NCBI RefSeq assembly: GCF_900103285.1
Contig: NZ_FNGS01000003.1
Coordinates: 485,997-549,996 of the forward strand
Direction of reading: 5' to 3'
Length of the DNA: 64,000 nt
Source of the DNA: Siphonobacter aquaeclarae
GTDB lineage: Bacteria > Bacteroidota > Bacteroidia > Cytophagales > Spirosomataceae
The notes under the pieces are model-generated. The model was not told where the DNA came from. It saw only the letters and a list, made by a program, of their open reading frames with translations, and did not search any database. The translations under genes were made by a program, and so were the position numbers. Shown in pieces: positions 52,126-60,796 of this stretch. Position 1 is the first letter of the stretch; the number at the start of each line of letters is the position of its first letter.

Positions 52126-52190
52126 AGCTATAGGCTTTAAGTTATAAGCTTTAGGCCGGGACCGACCGCTTATAGCTTAAAGCCCTTTTT
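52126..52190 (+). repeat. TARGCNN heptamer-word hairpin after antitoxin gene
   Basis: The left arm (52126-52156) has words TATAGGC, TTTAAGT, TATAAGC, TTTAGGC. GCTTTAAGTTATAAGC (52134-52149) pairs with GCTTATAGCTTAAAGC (52168-52183) at 15 of 16 positions. A T-run follows at 52186-52190, giving a terminator form. Words are shared with 42182-42360. Confidence 0.8.
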
Positions 52191-52250
52191 CCATACCTCA
52201 TATTCCCTTTTTTAACAGTTTTGTGCTGTTTTCCATCAACAAGCCTTTTT

Positions 52251-54569
52251 ATGCGTCATCGTTACCTGTTGTATGCCCTTCCCTTCTGTTTTGCCTCCGC
52301 CGTGGCGCAGAAGAAACCGGTTCTGACCGTCGAGAAAATCATGCAGGATCCGAAATGGATCGGCACCGCCCCTTCCAATCCGTACTGGGCGGAAGACGGT
52401 TCCGGCGTGTATTTTTCCTGGAACCCGAACAAGGCCAAGGGCGACTCCCTCTATCTGTACGACCTTCGCTCGAAGAAAATCGCCAAAGTGGCAGACCGCC
52501 GCAACCTCCCCGCCGAAGGGGGCGTGTACAACCGGGCCCGCACCGTCAAGTTGTATGAAAAGAACGGAGATCTGTTCTGGCTCGATATTCCCACCCGCCA
52601 GGCGCGGCAACTGACCAATACCGTCGAGGCTGAAACCAACCCAACCTTCAGCGGAAGCGAGGCACAGGTAATTTTCCGCCGCGGACTGAATCTCTTTTCG
52701 ATGAACCTGGCTTCGGGAGAAGTAGCCCAGCTGACCCAGTTTATCACGGGCGCCAAAAAGGCTGATCCGAAGGCAAACGAGCAGGAAAAATGGCTGAAGA
52801 CCGATCAGCTCGCTATGTTCGATATCCTGAAAGAGCGTGCCGACAAAAAGAAAGACGCCCAGTCCATTGCCAAAGCCGAGCAGCCGAAGCGGCCGAAGGA
52901 GATATACCTCGACGACCGCTCCCTGCAATACCCGTCCTATTCTCCGGACGGCAGGTTCGTCACCTTCCAGCTGGTGAAAGCGGCTTCCGGGGCCAAAAGT
53001 ACCATCGTCCCGAACTATGTAACCGAATCCGGATTTACGGAGGATATTCCGGCGCGGACGAAAGTCGGCGCACCGGCCTCGTCCTATTCCTTCTTTGTGT
53101 ATGATATTCAGAAAGATACGGTTCGGGAAGTACCTGTGAAAGATATTCCGGGGATACGGGACGTTCCGGCCTATATCGCGGAGTATGGAAAGAAAATCAA
53201 GCCTGCCGACCGGCCGGTGCAGTTCTTCGGGCCATCCTGGTCGGAAGACGGAACCTATGCCGTCGTCATTGTGCGTTCTCAGGACAACAAGGACCGCTGG
53301 CTCCTTCGCCTCAATCCGGCAACGCTGGAACTGACGCCGATCGACCGTCTCCGGGACGAAGCCTGGGTCGGCGGGCCGGGCAGCAACTTCCTCACGTGGA
53401 TCGACAGGGAGACTATTCTCTTTCATTCTGAAGCGACGGGATACTCACATCTCTATTCTTACAACCTCCGTTCCGGGGAAAAGAAACAGCTCACGAGCGG
53501 GTCGTTTGAAGTGCAGGTAGCACGGCTGTCGAACGACAAAAAGAACATCTATTTCCAATCGAACGAGGTACACCCCGGCGAGCAGCACTGGTACCGGATG
53601 GCGGTCACCGGCGGCGAGCGCGTCCGGCTGACGACGCAGTCCGGCGCCAATGACGTGACCTTATCGCCGGATGAATCCAAACTCCTCATCCGCTATTCCG
53701 CGCCTACGAAGCCCTGGGAACTATACCTCCAGGACAATCGTCCCAATGCCGCTCCCGAGAAAATTACCGAGTCGCTGACGGAGGAATTCAAGGCATACCC
53801 CTGGCGGGAGCCGCAGGTGATTACCGTGAAAGCACGCGACGGAAAAGACATCTACGCCCGCCTGTACATCCCGAAAAAGAAAAACGGTGCGGCCGTGATC
53901 TTCGTCCACGGCGCCGGATACCTGCAAAACGCCCACAAGTGGTGGAGCCAGTACTTCCGGGAGTATATGTTCCATAACCTGCTGGTAGACAAAGGCTATA
54001 CGGTTATCGATATGGACTACCGCGGCTCGGCGGGGTATGGGCGCGACTGGCGTACCGGTATCTACCGGTTTATGGGGGGCAAAGACCTCGACGACCACGT
54101 AGACGGTGCGAAATACCTGACGCAAAAGCTCGGCATCGATCCGAAACGCATCGGCATGTACGGTGGCAGCTATGGCGGCTTCATGACCCTCATGGCGCTC
54201 TTTACCCAGCCCGGAGTATTCAAAGCCGGCGCAGCGCTGCGACCGGTGACCGACTGGGCCGCCTACAACCATCCCTACACGGCCAATATCCTCAACCAGC
54301 CCCAGGACGATTCCCTGGCCTACCGCCGCAGCTCGCCCATTTACCATGCCGCGGGGCTGAAGGACAACCTCCTGATCTGCCATGGAATGGTGGATGTAAA
54401 CGTTCATTTCCAGGATGCTGTGCGTCTTTCCCAGCGCCTCATCGAACTCCGCAAGGAAAACTGGGAGCTCGCCGCCTACCCGATGGAAGACCACGGCTTC
54501 GTCGAACCGACCAGCTGGATGGATGAGTATAAGCGGATTTTGAAGTTATTTGAGGACAAATTGAGATAA
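52251..54569 (+). CDS. exported S9-family prolyl oligopeptidase-like peptidase
   Basis: A 772-residue serine peptidase of family S9 (dipeptidyl-peptidase/acyl-peptide-hydrolase-like). A signal peptide covers residues 1-19 (FASAVAQ). A beta-propeller with WD-like SPDG-type repeats (YPSYSPDGRFVTFQ) is followed by an alpha/beta hydrolase domain with S640 (GGSYGG), D715 (MVDVNVHF) and H748 (EDHGF). It probably degrades peptides in the periplasm. The frame extends to 52221, but the start at 52251 is the one that begins the signal peptide cleanly. Confidence 0.92.
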   Translation: MRHRYLLYALPFCFASAVAQKKPVLTVEKIMQDPKWIGTAPSNPYWAEDGSGVYFSWNPNKAKGDSLYLYDLRSKKIAKVADRRNLPAEGGVYNRARTVKLYEKNGDLFWLDIPTRQARQLTNTVEAETNPTFSGSEAQVIFRRGLNLFSMNLASGEVAQLTQFITGAKKADPKANEQEKWLKTDQLAMFDILKERADKKKDAQSIAKAEQPKRPKEIYLDDRSLQYPSYSPDGRFVTFQLVKAASGAKSTIVPNYVTESGFTEDIPARTKVGAPASSYSFFVYDIQKDTVREVPVKDIPGIRDVPAYIAEYGKKIKPADRPVQFFGPSWSEDGTYAVVIVRSQDNKDRWLLRLNPATLELTPIDRLRDEAWVGGPGSNFLTWIDRETILFHSEATGYSHLYSYNLRSGEKKQLTSGSFEVQVARLSNDKKNIYFQSNEVHPGEQHWYRMAVTGGERVRLTTQSGANDVTLSPDESKLLIRYSAPTKPWELYLQDNRPNAAPEKITESLTEEFKAYPWREPQVITVKARDGKDIYARLYIPKKKNGAAVIFVHGAGYLQNAHKWWSQYFREYMFHNLLVDKGYTVIDMDYRGSAGYGRDWRTGIYRFMGGKDLDDHVDGAKYLTQKLGIDPKRIGMYGGSYGGFMTLMALFTQPGVFKAGAALRPVTDWAAYNHPYTANILNQPQDDSLAYRRSSPIYHAAGLKDNLLICHGMVDVNVHFQDAVRLSQRLIELRKENWELAAYPMEDHGFVEPTSWMDEYKRILKLFEDKLR

Positions 54570-54670
54570 GTTTACGGTTTTCGGTTTATAGTTTTCAGTT
54601 GTTGGAAGGCAGATGTTTACCGCGCGAAAACTGTAAACCGAAAACTGTAAACCGAAAACCGACAACCAAC
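54570..54670. repeat. GTTTWCRG heptamer-word hairpin between S9 peptidase and aminotransferase genes
   Basis: The left arm (54570-54605) has words such as GTTTACG, GTTTTCG, GTTTATA, GTTTTCA. The right arm (54627-54670) has the complementary words AAAACTG, TAAACCG, AAAACTG, TAAACCG, AAAACCG. A 24-nt stretch pairs with two mismatches, each at the variable word position. It ends GACAACCAAC two bases before the next ATG, as at rplV. Confidence 0.82.
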
Positions 54671-54672
54671 CG

Positions 54673-55767
54673 ATGATTCCCCACCTCAACCTCCAACGAC
54701 AAACCGAACCCTATCAGCAGGAACTGGCAGAAGCCGCGGCGCGGGTCGTGGCGTCGGGCTGGTTTATCCTGGGTAAGGAGCTGGAGCGCTTTGAGGAGGA
54801 CTGGAGCCGGTATTGCGGAGCCCGGTTTGCCGTCGGTACCGGAAATGGTCTGGATGCCATTGCCCTGATCTTCAAAGCGCTGGCTTTCCCGGAAGGGAGT
54901 GAAGTGATCGTCCCTGCGCAGACATTCATCGCTTCACTGCTCGGGGTGCGCCAGGCTGGGCTGGTACCGGTATTGGCCGAACCCGATCCGGCTACCTACA
55001 ACCTCGACCCGGCCGGAATCGAAGCCCTGATTACCTCGCGAACCCGGGCCATTCTGCCAGTACACCTCTACGGCAAGTGCTGTGACATGGATGCGATACG
55101 GGCCGTTGCTGAAAAATACCAGCTTGTTGTTGTCGAAGACGCCGCCCAGGCACACGGCGCTACCTGGAAAGGCCGGCCTGCCGGTAGTTTGGGCGACATC
55201 TCGGCTTTTTCCTTTTATCCGGCGAAAAACCTTGGCGCGCTTGGCGATGCCGGGGCTGTTGTGACAGACGACGAGGCCCTCACCCGCCGGATCCGCCTGC
55301 TGCGCAACTACGGCTCCGAAGAAAAGTACTACAACGAGCTTCCCGGGATCAACAGCCGCCTCGATGAAATACAGGCCGCCATGCTCTCTGTCCGGCTCCG
55401 GTACCTGGACGAAGAGAACAAACAGCGCCGGCTGATTGCCCGCCGCTACCTGAATGAAATGCGGAATCCGGATATACGCCTGCCGGATGCGTCAACTTGT
55501 GAGGAGGATGCCTGGCACCTCTTTGTCGTGCGTGCGACTGACAGGGCGCATTTCCGGGCGTTTCTCGAACAAAAAGGAATACAGTCGGCTGTCCATTATC
55601 CCATTGCCCCGCACCGGCAAAAAGCCTTTCCGGAGTGGCACGGATTGTCCCTGCCGGTGACCGAGCAGTTACACCGCGAAGTAGTAAGCCTGCCGCTGTT
55701 TCCCGGCCTGACCGATGAAGAACAACAATGCGTGATCGACGCCGTCAATCAGTACCGCCTGCCCTGA
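54673..55767 (+). CDS. DegT/DnrJ/EryC1/StrS-family sugar aminotransferase
   Basis: A 364-residue PLP enzyme that aminates a nucleotide-linked keto sugar. The PLP lysine is K185 in [16 protein letters not shown], with D156 in [11 protein letters not shown]. It starts [20 protein letters not shown] and ends [11 protein letters not shown]. It is similar to FdtB/QdtB-type transaminases, but the substrate is inferred. No other sugar-nucleotide genes adjoin it. Its 3' end overlaps the convergent peroxidase gene by 19 bases. Confidence 0.92.
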   Translation: MIPHLNLQRQTEPYQQELAEAAARVVASGWFILGKELERFEEDWSRYCGARFAVGTGNGLDAIALIFKALAFPEGSEVIVPAQTFIASLLGVRQAGLVPVLAEPDPATYNLDPAGIEALITSRTRAILPVHLYGKCCDMDAIRAVAEKYQLVVVEDAAQAHGATWKGRPAGSLGDISAFSFYPAKNLGALGDAGAVVTDDEALTRRIRLLRNYGSEEKYYNELPGINSRLDEIQAAMLSVRLRYLDEENKQRRLIARRYLNEMRNPDIRLPDASTCEEDAWHLFVVRATDRAHFRAFLEQKGIQSAVHYPIAPHRQKAFPEWHGLSLPVTEQLHREVVSLPLFPGLTDEEQQCVIDAVNQYRLP

Positions 55768-56774
55768 ACGAACGGGTTGGAAAAGGCCGGATTGGTCAGA
55801 AACGTTGAATCGGTAAGGATACGGAGAAACGCCACCAGGTCCTGCTTTTCCAGGGTACTGAGATGGATGGGTTTGGATAGCTCCGGGCTGAGCGTCCGGC
55901 TTGCATGGACATGATCACTGTAGTGCGCCACTACTTCTTCGAGGGTTTTGAAACGGCCGTCGTGCATGTAAGGGCCCGTTACGGCGATGTTCCGGAGGGT
56001 TGGAACGCGAAACCGGGCAAAGTCCGCCTCCTGTGTAGTAACCTCCTGCCGGCCCGGATCCAGCGGCGACGCGTCCAGGCCATTATTATGAAAGACATTC
56101 TGGAAAAACTTCGCCCCTCCATGGCAATGCGTGCAATTCCCTTTGCTTCCCTCAAAAACGGCTAAACCCCGTTTCTCCGCAGCCGACAGCGTTTCTTTCC
56201 CCGACAAAAAACGATCATACCGCGAATCGGCTGAAATCAGCGTCCGCTCAAACTGTGCCAGCGCCCGGGCGATCAGCACAGGCGTAATGGACTCAGTACC
56301 AAAGGCTTTTCGGAATTTTTCGGGATAGAATGTTGTACGGTTGAGCTTTTCGGCGGCTTTTTCCGGAGGAAGACCCATTTCGTCCGGGTGGGCCATCGGC
56401 ACCAGCGCCTGCGCTTCCAGGCTGGAGGCGTGGCCGTCCCAGAAAAAATCCCGGACCCAGAGCAGGTTTGCCAGCGACATGGCATTGCGGAGGGTAGGCC
56501 GGCCGCTGACGCCTACGCTGAGGGCAAACCCATCGGTAAAGGCTTTGTTCTGGTGGTGGCAGCTGCTGCACGAAATCGTGTTGTTTTTCGAGAGCAGGGT
56601 ATCATAGAAGAGATAGCGGCCGAGTTCAACGCCTTCGATGGTCGTAGGATTGTCGTCCGGAACCGAAATACGGTTGCCGAACGACGCCGGATAACGAAGC
56701 GGGAACGGCGTCGTCTTCACCATTGAAAACGCCGCGCAGCCGATCAGTAAACCGCCGAGGAGCCATCGCTTCAT
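55749..56774 (-). CDS. di-haem cytochrome c peroxidase (CcpA/MauG family)
   Basis: A 341-residue exported protein with two haem c motifs, C69-S-S-C72-H and C214-T-H-C217-H, in the two-domain arrangement of bacterial cytochrome c peroxidases. A signal/anchor segment covers residues 4-20. The frame extends upstream to 56993, but that stretch lies in the next gene. The ATG at 56774 begins the signal sequence one base after the upstream stop. It is the third gene of a unit with a TonB receptor and a Moco-domain protein. MauG-like or protective peroxidase activity cannot be told apart here. Confidence 0.9.
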   Translation of the reverse strand: MKRWLLGGLLIGCAAFSMVKTTPFPLRYPASFGNRISVPDDNPTTIEGVELGRYLFYDTLLSKNNTISCSSCHHQNKAFTDGFALSVGVSGRPTLRNAMSLANLLWVRDFFWDGHASSLEAQALVPMAHPDEMGLPPEKAAEKLNRTTFYPEKFRKAFGTESITPVLIARALAQFERTLISADSRYDRFLSGKETLSAAEKRGLAVFEGSKGNCTHCHGGAKFFQNVFHNNGLDASPLDPGRQEVTTQEADFARFRVPTLRNIAVTGPYMHDGRFKTLEEVVAHYSDHVHASRTLSPELSKPIHLSTLEKQDLVAFLRILTDSTFLTNPAFSNPFVQGRRY

Positions 56775-56775
56775 C

Positions 56776-57258
56776 TTACTTTGCGAATTTGATTTCGATT
56801 TCCCGGACTTCCCGTATCCAGCGCGCCGGTTTCTTTTCTTCCGGAACGACAATCCGGTAGGGACCGGTACCCGCCGGAAGCGCAGCTCCGTCTGCTTTAT
56901 CGGCCAGGATGATGGTCCGCGGCGAATAGTCCGGATCCAGTTCCGGCAGGGCAAACAAAACTTCATACCCGTCAGCGGCCCGGACGAGCGCATATTTCAC
57001 CAGGTTTTCGCCCCGCAACTGCCCGCCGAGGGTGACGCCGGCTTTCTTCAGGAGTTCAAAAACCGGAACCCCGTCATAGGTGTGGGTTTTTCCGTCGCGG
57101 TCTGCGGCCTTTACCTGTACATGCGGAAAACCGGCAATATCGGACGCCTGGAGCGCCAGCGGCGTCGCTACTTCGCCGCTGATTTTGAGGACTGTCTGGG
57201 CAGAAGTGGCCAATACCGACGCCAGTACGAGTATCAGGCTGATTTTCAGGGATTTCAT
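56776..57258 (-). CDS. exported molybdopterin-domain (sulfite-oxidase-like) protein without cysteine
   Basis: A 160-residue secreted protein (signal to about residue 20, ATSAQ) with one oxidoreductase molybdopterin-binding-type domain: DIAGFPHVQVKA, THTYDGVPVFELLKKAGV, ADGYEVLFALPELDP and PYRIVVPEEKKPARWIREV. True sulfite-oxidase-family enzymes ligate molybdenum with a cysteine, but this protein has none, so catalysis by that route is unlikely. It overlaps the TonB receptor gene by 4 bases and precedes the peroxidase gene by one base. Confidence 0.84.
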   Translation of the reverse strand: MKSLKISLILVLASVLATSAQTVLKISGEVATPLALQASDIAGFPHVQVKAADRDGKTHTYDGVPVFELLKKAGVTLGGQLRGENLVKYALVRAADGYEVLFALPELDPDYSPRTIILADKADGAALPAGTGPYRIVVPEEKKPARWIREVREIEIKFAK

Positions 57259-59216
57259 AAGTTAGAAAGAACAAGATTCACGAAAAAAGTACGGCCCGGC
57301 TCCGGAAATCCTTCCTGTAGGGCATAGTTCCGGTTGAATACGTTGTTGACGCCCCCTTCCACCCGAACGTATCGGACGATCTCCGCCGATGCTTTCACGT
57401 TCACGAGTGTAAACGCCCCGGCTTTGGTACCATAGCTCGTGCTGTAGCGTTCGGAATTGTATTCGAGATTGGCCACGGCGGTGAACCGCTTCAGGAATCG
57501 TCCCTGAAGATACGTAATGACTTTGTTTTCAGGTACGTCGATAAACTTCAGATCGGCATTGGTGCGGTTTTCGCGGTGGAGATACGTATACTGGGCTCCG
57601 GCGGTGAGTACCCGCCCGAGGGTTGCGTCGACGCTCAGCTCCGTGCCGTAAAAAATGGCCTTTCCGGCGTTCTGAAGCTGGTAAACATTGGGCTGGACGT
57701 TATTCACCTGCTGGATGACGTCGTTGATACCCGAGTAGAATACATGTGCCGATCCTTTCAGCCAGGGAAGGAAGCGGTCGTCATACGCTGCCTCCAGGTG
57801 CGTGGCCCGCTCTGCTTTCAGGTCAGGGTTCGGAATCGCGGCGCCCATGCGGTAAGAGTACCGGTCTTTAATGGTGGCGAAGCGGGATTGCCGGGCGGCA
57901 GTCAGGCTGAAACGGCGGGTTGAAGCCGGTTGAAAGAACAACCCGATCTGCCCGTTCCAGGCGGTACTGTTATTCCCGGCAAATGGTACGATTTCCTTCG
58001 TGGAAGAAAGGTAATTCTCCGCGCGGATGGAATTACGGGCATTGAAGCTGATCCCGGGTACCACGCTCCATTTCGGGTGAAAGGCATAGGTATCTTCCAG
58101 ACCGATGGAGTAGGTATCGTCGACAAATGTCCGTACCGGCTCGCCCTGATTATGTTCCCGGTGGTGATCCTGCTTGAAATGCGCCGATACCCGGTACTGA
58201 TTCCGGCTGCCGGGGCGGTTGCCATACTCCGCGGAGCCGCCATACGTATCGTCGTCGTAATAGCTGTTGAAGGAAGAGCCCTTTTTCTGGGTGGAATAGG
58301 TATTGTCGTCGTAGGCGCTCAGGAGGTTGCTGAAGCGGTCGTAGTACAGGCGGGTTTTGACGTAGCTGCTACCCGAAAGCGCCGTTTTCGATAAGAAATA
58401 CCAGCTTTCCTTGTTCCAGTACGGCCATTGCCAGAAGCGGGCGGTTTGTTTGGCGTCGTTCCCGACATACGTCGGAGTACCCTTGCTGCCCTGCTGGTTG
58501 ACATAGCTGAGGGTATACTCGTCGGTAGCGTTGGGCGTAAAGCCGACTTTCAGGCTGTACTTACGGTCGTCGCGATACGCATTATCCCGGTTTCCTTTAG
58601 CCTGAAGCGTTTTGGCTTCAAAATCGCCGGACAGCGGGTAGATATCCTGTTTGAGCTGAGAGACCGATCCCTGGATATACCACCTGCCGATCCGGGAACC
58701 GAGATTGAGGTTGAGCCGGCGACCCGTACCGCTGAAAATACCCGCCCGGGCATCAAATTCAAGTTTTTGCTGTGGCCGCCGCGAAACGAGGTTAATAGCG
58801 CCGCCGAGGGTATTCGAGCCGTATGTGACGGACGTAAACCCTTTCGAAACCTGGATTTCGGAAACGTCAAACGTCGTAAAGCGCCCGAGATCCACATAGC
58901 CGTCGTATGGTACATATACCGGAATGCCGTCAATGAAAACCGGTACCTGGCGCAGGTCAAACCCCCGGATGTAAACCGTGGATTCATTCCGGGCGCCCAC
59001 GGCGGAAAGTGTCACACCGGGCAGGAGCGATAACGCATGGCTGGCGTCGACCCGGTTGAAGGCTTCGATCCGGCCGATGCCCAGCGTGTGGGTAGAATCT
59101 GCCAGCCGGTTGGCGAGGATAGTGACCTCGCCCAGGCGGAAAATCCGGGTAGAGTCGGCCTGTCCCCGAACCAGAAAGGGTACTAGTAAAAGCGTACAGA
59201 GGTAAAAAATGCGCAT
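57255..59216 (-). CDS. TonB-dependent outer membrane receptor
   Basis: A 653-residue receptor: signal peptide (1-19), TonB-box-like IFRLGEVTILANR, plug domain (about 45-150: LSLLPGVTLSAVGARNESTV, YIRGFDLRQVPVFIDGIPVY) and a beta-barrel ending TFFVNLVLSNL. There is no carboxypeptidase-like N-terminal domain and no SusD partner, unlike the other receptors here, which fits metal or cofactor uptake. It leads a translationally coupled operon with the Moco-domain protein and the di-haem peroxidase, suggesting a link to redox or metal supply (inference). Confidence 0.92.
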   Translation of the reverse strand: MRIFYLCTLLLVPFLVRGQADSTRIFRLGEVTILANRLADSTHTLGIGRIEAFNRVDASHALSLLPGVTLSAVGARNESTVYIRGFDLRQVPVFIDGIPVYVPYDGYVDLGRFTTFDVSEIQVSKGFTSVTYGSNTLGGAINLVSRRPQQKLEFDARAGIFSGTGRRLNLNLGSRIGRWYIQGSVSQLKQDIYPLSGDFEAKTLQAKGNRDNAYRDDRKYSLKVGFTPNATDEYTLSYVNQQGSKGTPTYVGNDAKQTARFWQWPYWNKESWYFLSKTALSGSSYVKTRLYYDRFSNLLSAYDDNTYSTQKKGSSFNSYYDDDTYGGSAEYGNRPGSRNQYRVSAHFKQDHHREHNQGEPVRTFVDDTYSIGLEDTYAFHPKWSVVPGISFNARNSIRAENYLSSTKEIVPFAGNNSTAWNGQIGLFFQPASTRRFSLTAARQSRFATIKDRYSYRMGAAIPNPDLKAERATHLEAAYDDRFLPWLKGSAHVFYSGINDVIQQVNNVQPNVYQLQNAGKAIFYGTELSVDATLGRVLTAGAQYTYLHRENRTNADLKFIDVPENKVITYLQGRFLKRFTAVANLEYNSERYSTSYGTKAGAFTLVNVKASAEIVRYVRVEGGVNNVFNRNYALQEGFPEPGRTFFVNLVLSNL

Positions 59217-59233
59217 GGGAAGGGTGGAAGAGG

Positions 59234-59265
59234 TTATCGTTATGTTTGCAAAAATATAACGATAA
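59234..59265. promoter_or_regulatory. divergent promoters inside a perfect inverted repeat
   Basis: TTATCGTTAT (59234-59243) and ATAACGATAA (59256-59265) are perfect 10-bp complements. Between and partly within them lie two exact -7 elements back to back: TATGTTTG on the plus strand (59241-59248, for the MFS gene) and TATTTTTG on the minus strand (59256-59249, for the TonB receptor operon). A protein bound here would control both directions. Confidence 0.65.
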
Positions 59266-59355
59266 TGGAATTGCCTCTTTTTTTACGCCGGATTTCCGCT
59301 CCGGGAACCATCTCCCGCTCCCGCTGTTACCCTTCCGAGCGAGCAAGATGAACCC

Positions 59356-60594
59356 ATGAGTCAAACGTCTACCCTGTCCTCTTCGTCCGTCACGATGCGG
59401 GAATACCCGTGGGTCATCGCCGTATCGGGCCTGATGATTCTGATTACGGTCAACGGCCTGACGACGTCCTCCCTGTCGGTTTTTGATGAGGTGATCCAGC
59501 AGGAGTTCGGGCTGTCCCGCGGGCTCCTCAAATCGCGTGAAACCGTCACGTATGCCGTTTCGGCGGCGTTTATTCTGCTGTCAGGAGTATTGATCGACCG
59601 TTTCGGAGTGAAAAAGCTGTTGCTGACCGGTCTCGGCTTCATGACGCTGGCGCTTGCCGGCTACGGGTATGCCCGGAACCTCACGCACCTGTATCTGCTC
59701 CATGTATTGCTGGGCCTGGCGTACGTTTCTGCCGGATCGGTATCGGTTGTGATTCTGGTATCCGCCTGGTTTCGGGAGAAGCGGGGACTGGCCCTGGGCG
59801 TAACGCTTGCCGGTACCAGTCTCGGCAGTGCTGTATTTCCTCCGTTGCTCACTTATCTCATCCGGACCGAGGGTTGGCGGAGTGCCTTTCACTGGCTGGC
59901 GGTTATTCCGGTGGTATTGGCGGTGTATACAGCGCTGGTGGTACGGGATTCGCCGGGAACGGTCGGGGCGCGGATAACCGACGCTACCGAACACCCGATT
60001 CAGGAAGGCATGGAGTATTCGGTCGCTCTCAAAACCCGCCTTTTCTGGATTATCAGTTTTTGCGGCTTTTTGTCTTTCCTGGGGATAGTAGGGCTGGTGT
60101 CGAACCTGTTTCTGCATTTCCGTTCGACGGGCTTTTTACCTGCCGAAGCCGCCTGGGTACTGACGCTGTACTTCTCGATGGCGCTCCTGGGGAAATTTAC
60201 CGTATCGTCGCTGTCTGATTATGTCTGCATCTACCGGATGTTCAGCCTGTGTTTTGCGGGGCTGGCCGCCGGTGCGCTGGGAGTAGCGTGGCTGTCGGGC
60301 GGGCCGGCGGTCGCGGCGGTAGGCGTCGCGGCGTTCAGCTGGGGCGGCGTATTTACGTTGTACACCATCCTCATCGTCCGGACATTCGGGCTGAAAGCCG
60401 CCGGAAAAATCAACGGAACCATCCACCTGTTCGAAAACATCGGATCGCTGCTCGGGCCGGTGCTGGTAGGTCTTTTGTCGGATGTGGGCGGATCTTACCG
60501 GACGGCGCTGCTGCTGGTGGCGGTCGTTTTCAGCGTCGCGCTGATTCTCTCGTTCTTTTTTGAACGCTGGAAACCAGCAAATTCCGCCGGATAA
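59356..60594 (+). CDS. MFS transporter
   Basis: A 412-residue major facilitator protein with about 12 transmembrane segments. The loop 2-3 motif appears as GVLIDRFGVKKLLLTG and its second-half counterpart near SSLSDYVCIYRMFS. FREKRGLALGVTLAGTSLGS resembles the monocarboxylate/oxalate-formate (MCT-like) branch. The substrate is unknown. It is divergent from the TonB receptor operon and shares its operator, so the two may serve the same compound. Confidence 0.88.
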   Translation: MSQTSTLSSSSVTMREYPWVIAVSGLMILITVNGLTTSSLSVFDEVIQQEFGLSRGLLKSRETVTYAVSAAFILLSGVLIDRFGVKKLLLTGLGFMTLALAGYGYARNLTHLYLLHVLLGLAYVSAGSVSVVILVSAWFREKRGLALGVTLAGTSLGSAVFPPLLTYLIRTEGWRSAFHWLAVIPVVLAVYTALVVRDSPGTVGARITDATEHPIQEGMEYSVALKTRLFWIISFCGFLSFLGIVGLVSNLFLHFRSTGFLPAEAAWVLTLYFSMALLGKFTVSSLSDYVCIYRMFSLCFAGLAAGALGVAWLSGGPAVAAVGVAAFSWGGVFTLYTILIVRTFGLKAAGKINGTIHLFENIGSLLGPVLVGLLSDVGGSYRTALLLVAVVFSVALILSFFFERWKPANSAG

Positions 60595-60796
60595 ATGGTT
60601 CGCTGTCAGTAACTTTTACCCCCCTCTACTGTTGCAGGTTCGGAATGTTCGTCCCAACTTTGGAGTCCGTGGACGCCGGATATCCTCCGCCCGGCCGGAT
60701 CGACGAATCCTTTTCAGATTATCCTTCCCATCTAAACACTTATTTCAGAACGAATACGTTAAGTTGTTCAGAACCAATTCGGAGAGTGTGAATTCG

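Noticed and set aside
12019-54670. CRISPR array as an explanation for the short repeats
   Set aside because: The units are 7 or 9 nt without unique spacers, are arranged as inverted rather than direct repeats, and no cas gene is present.
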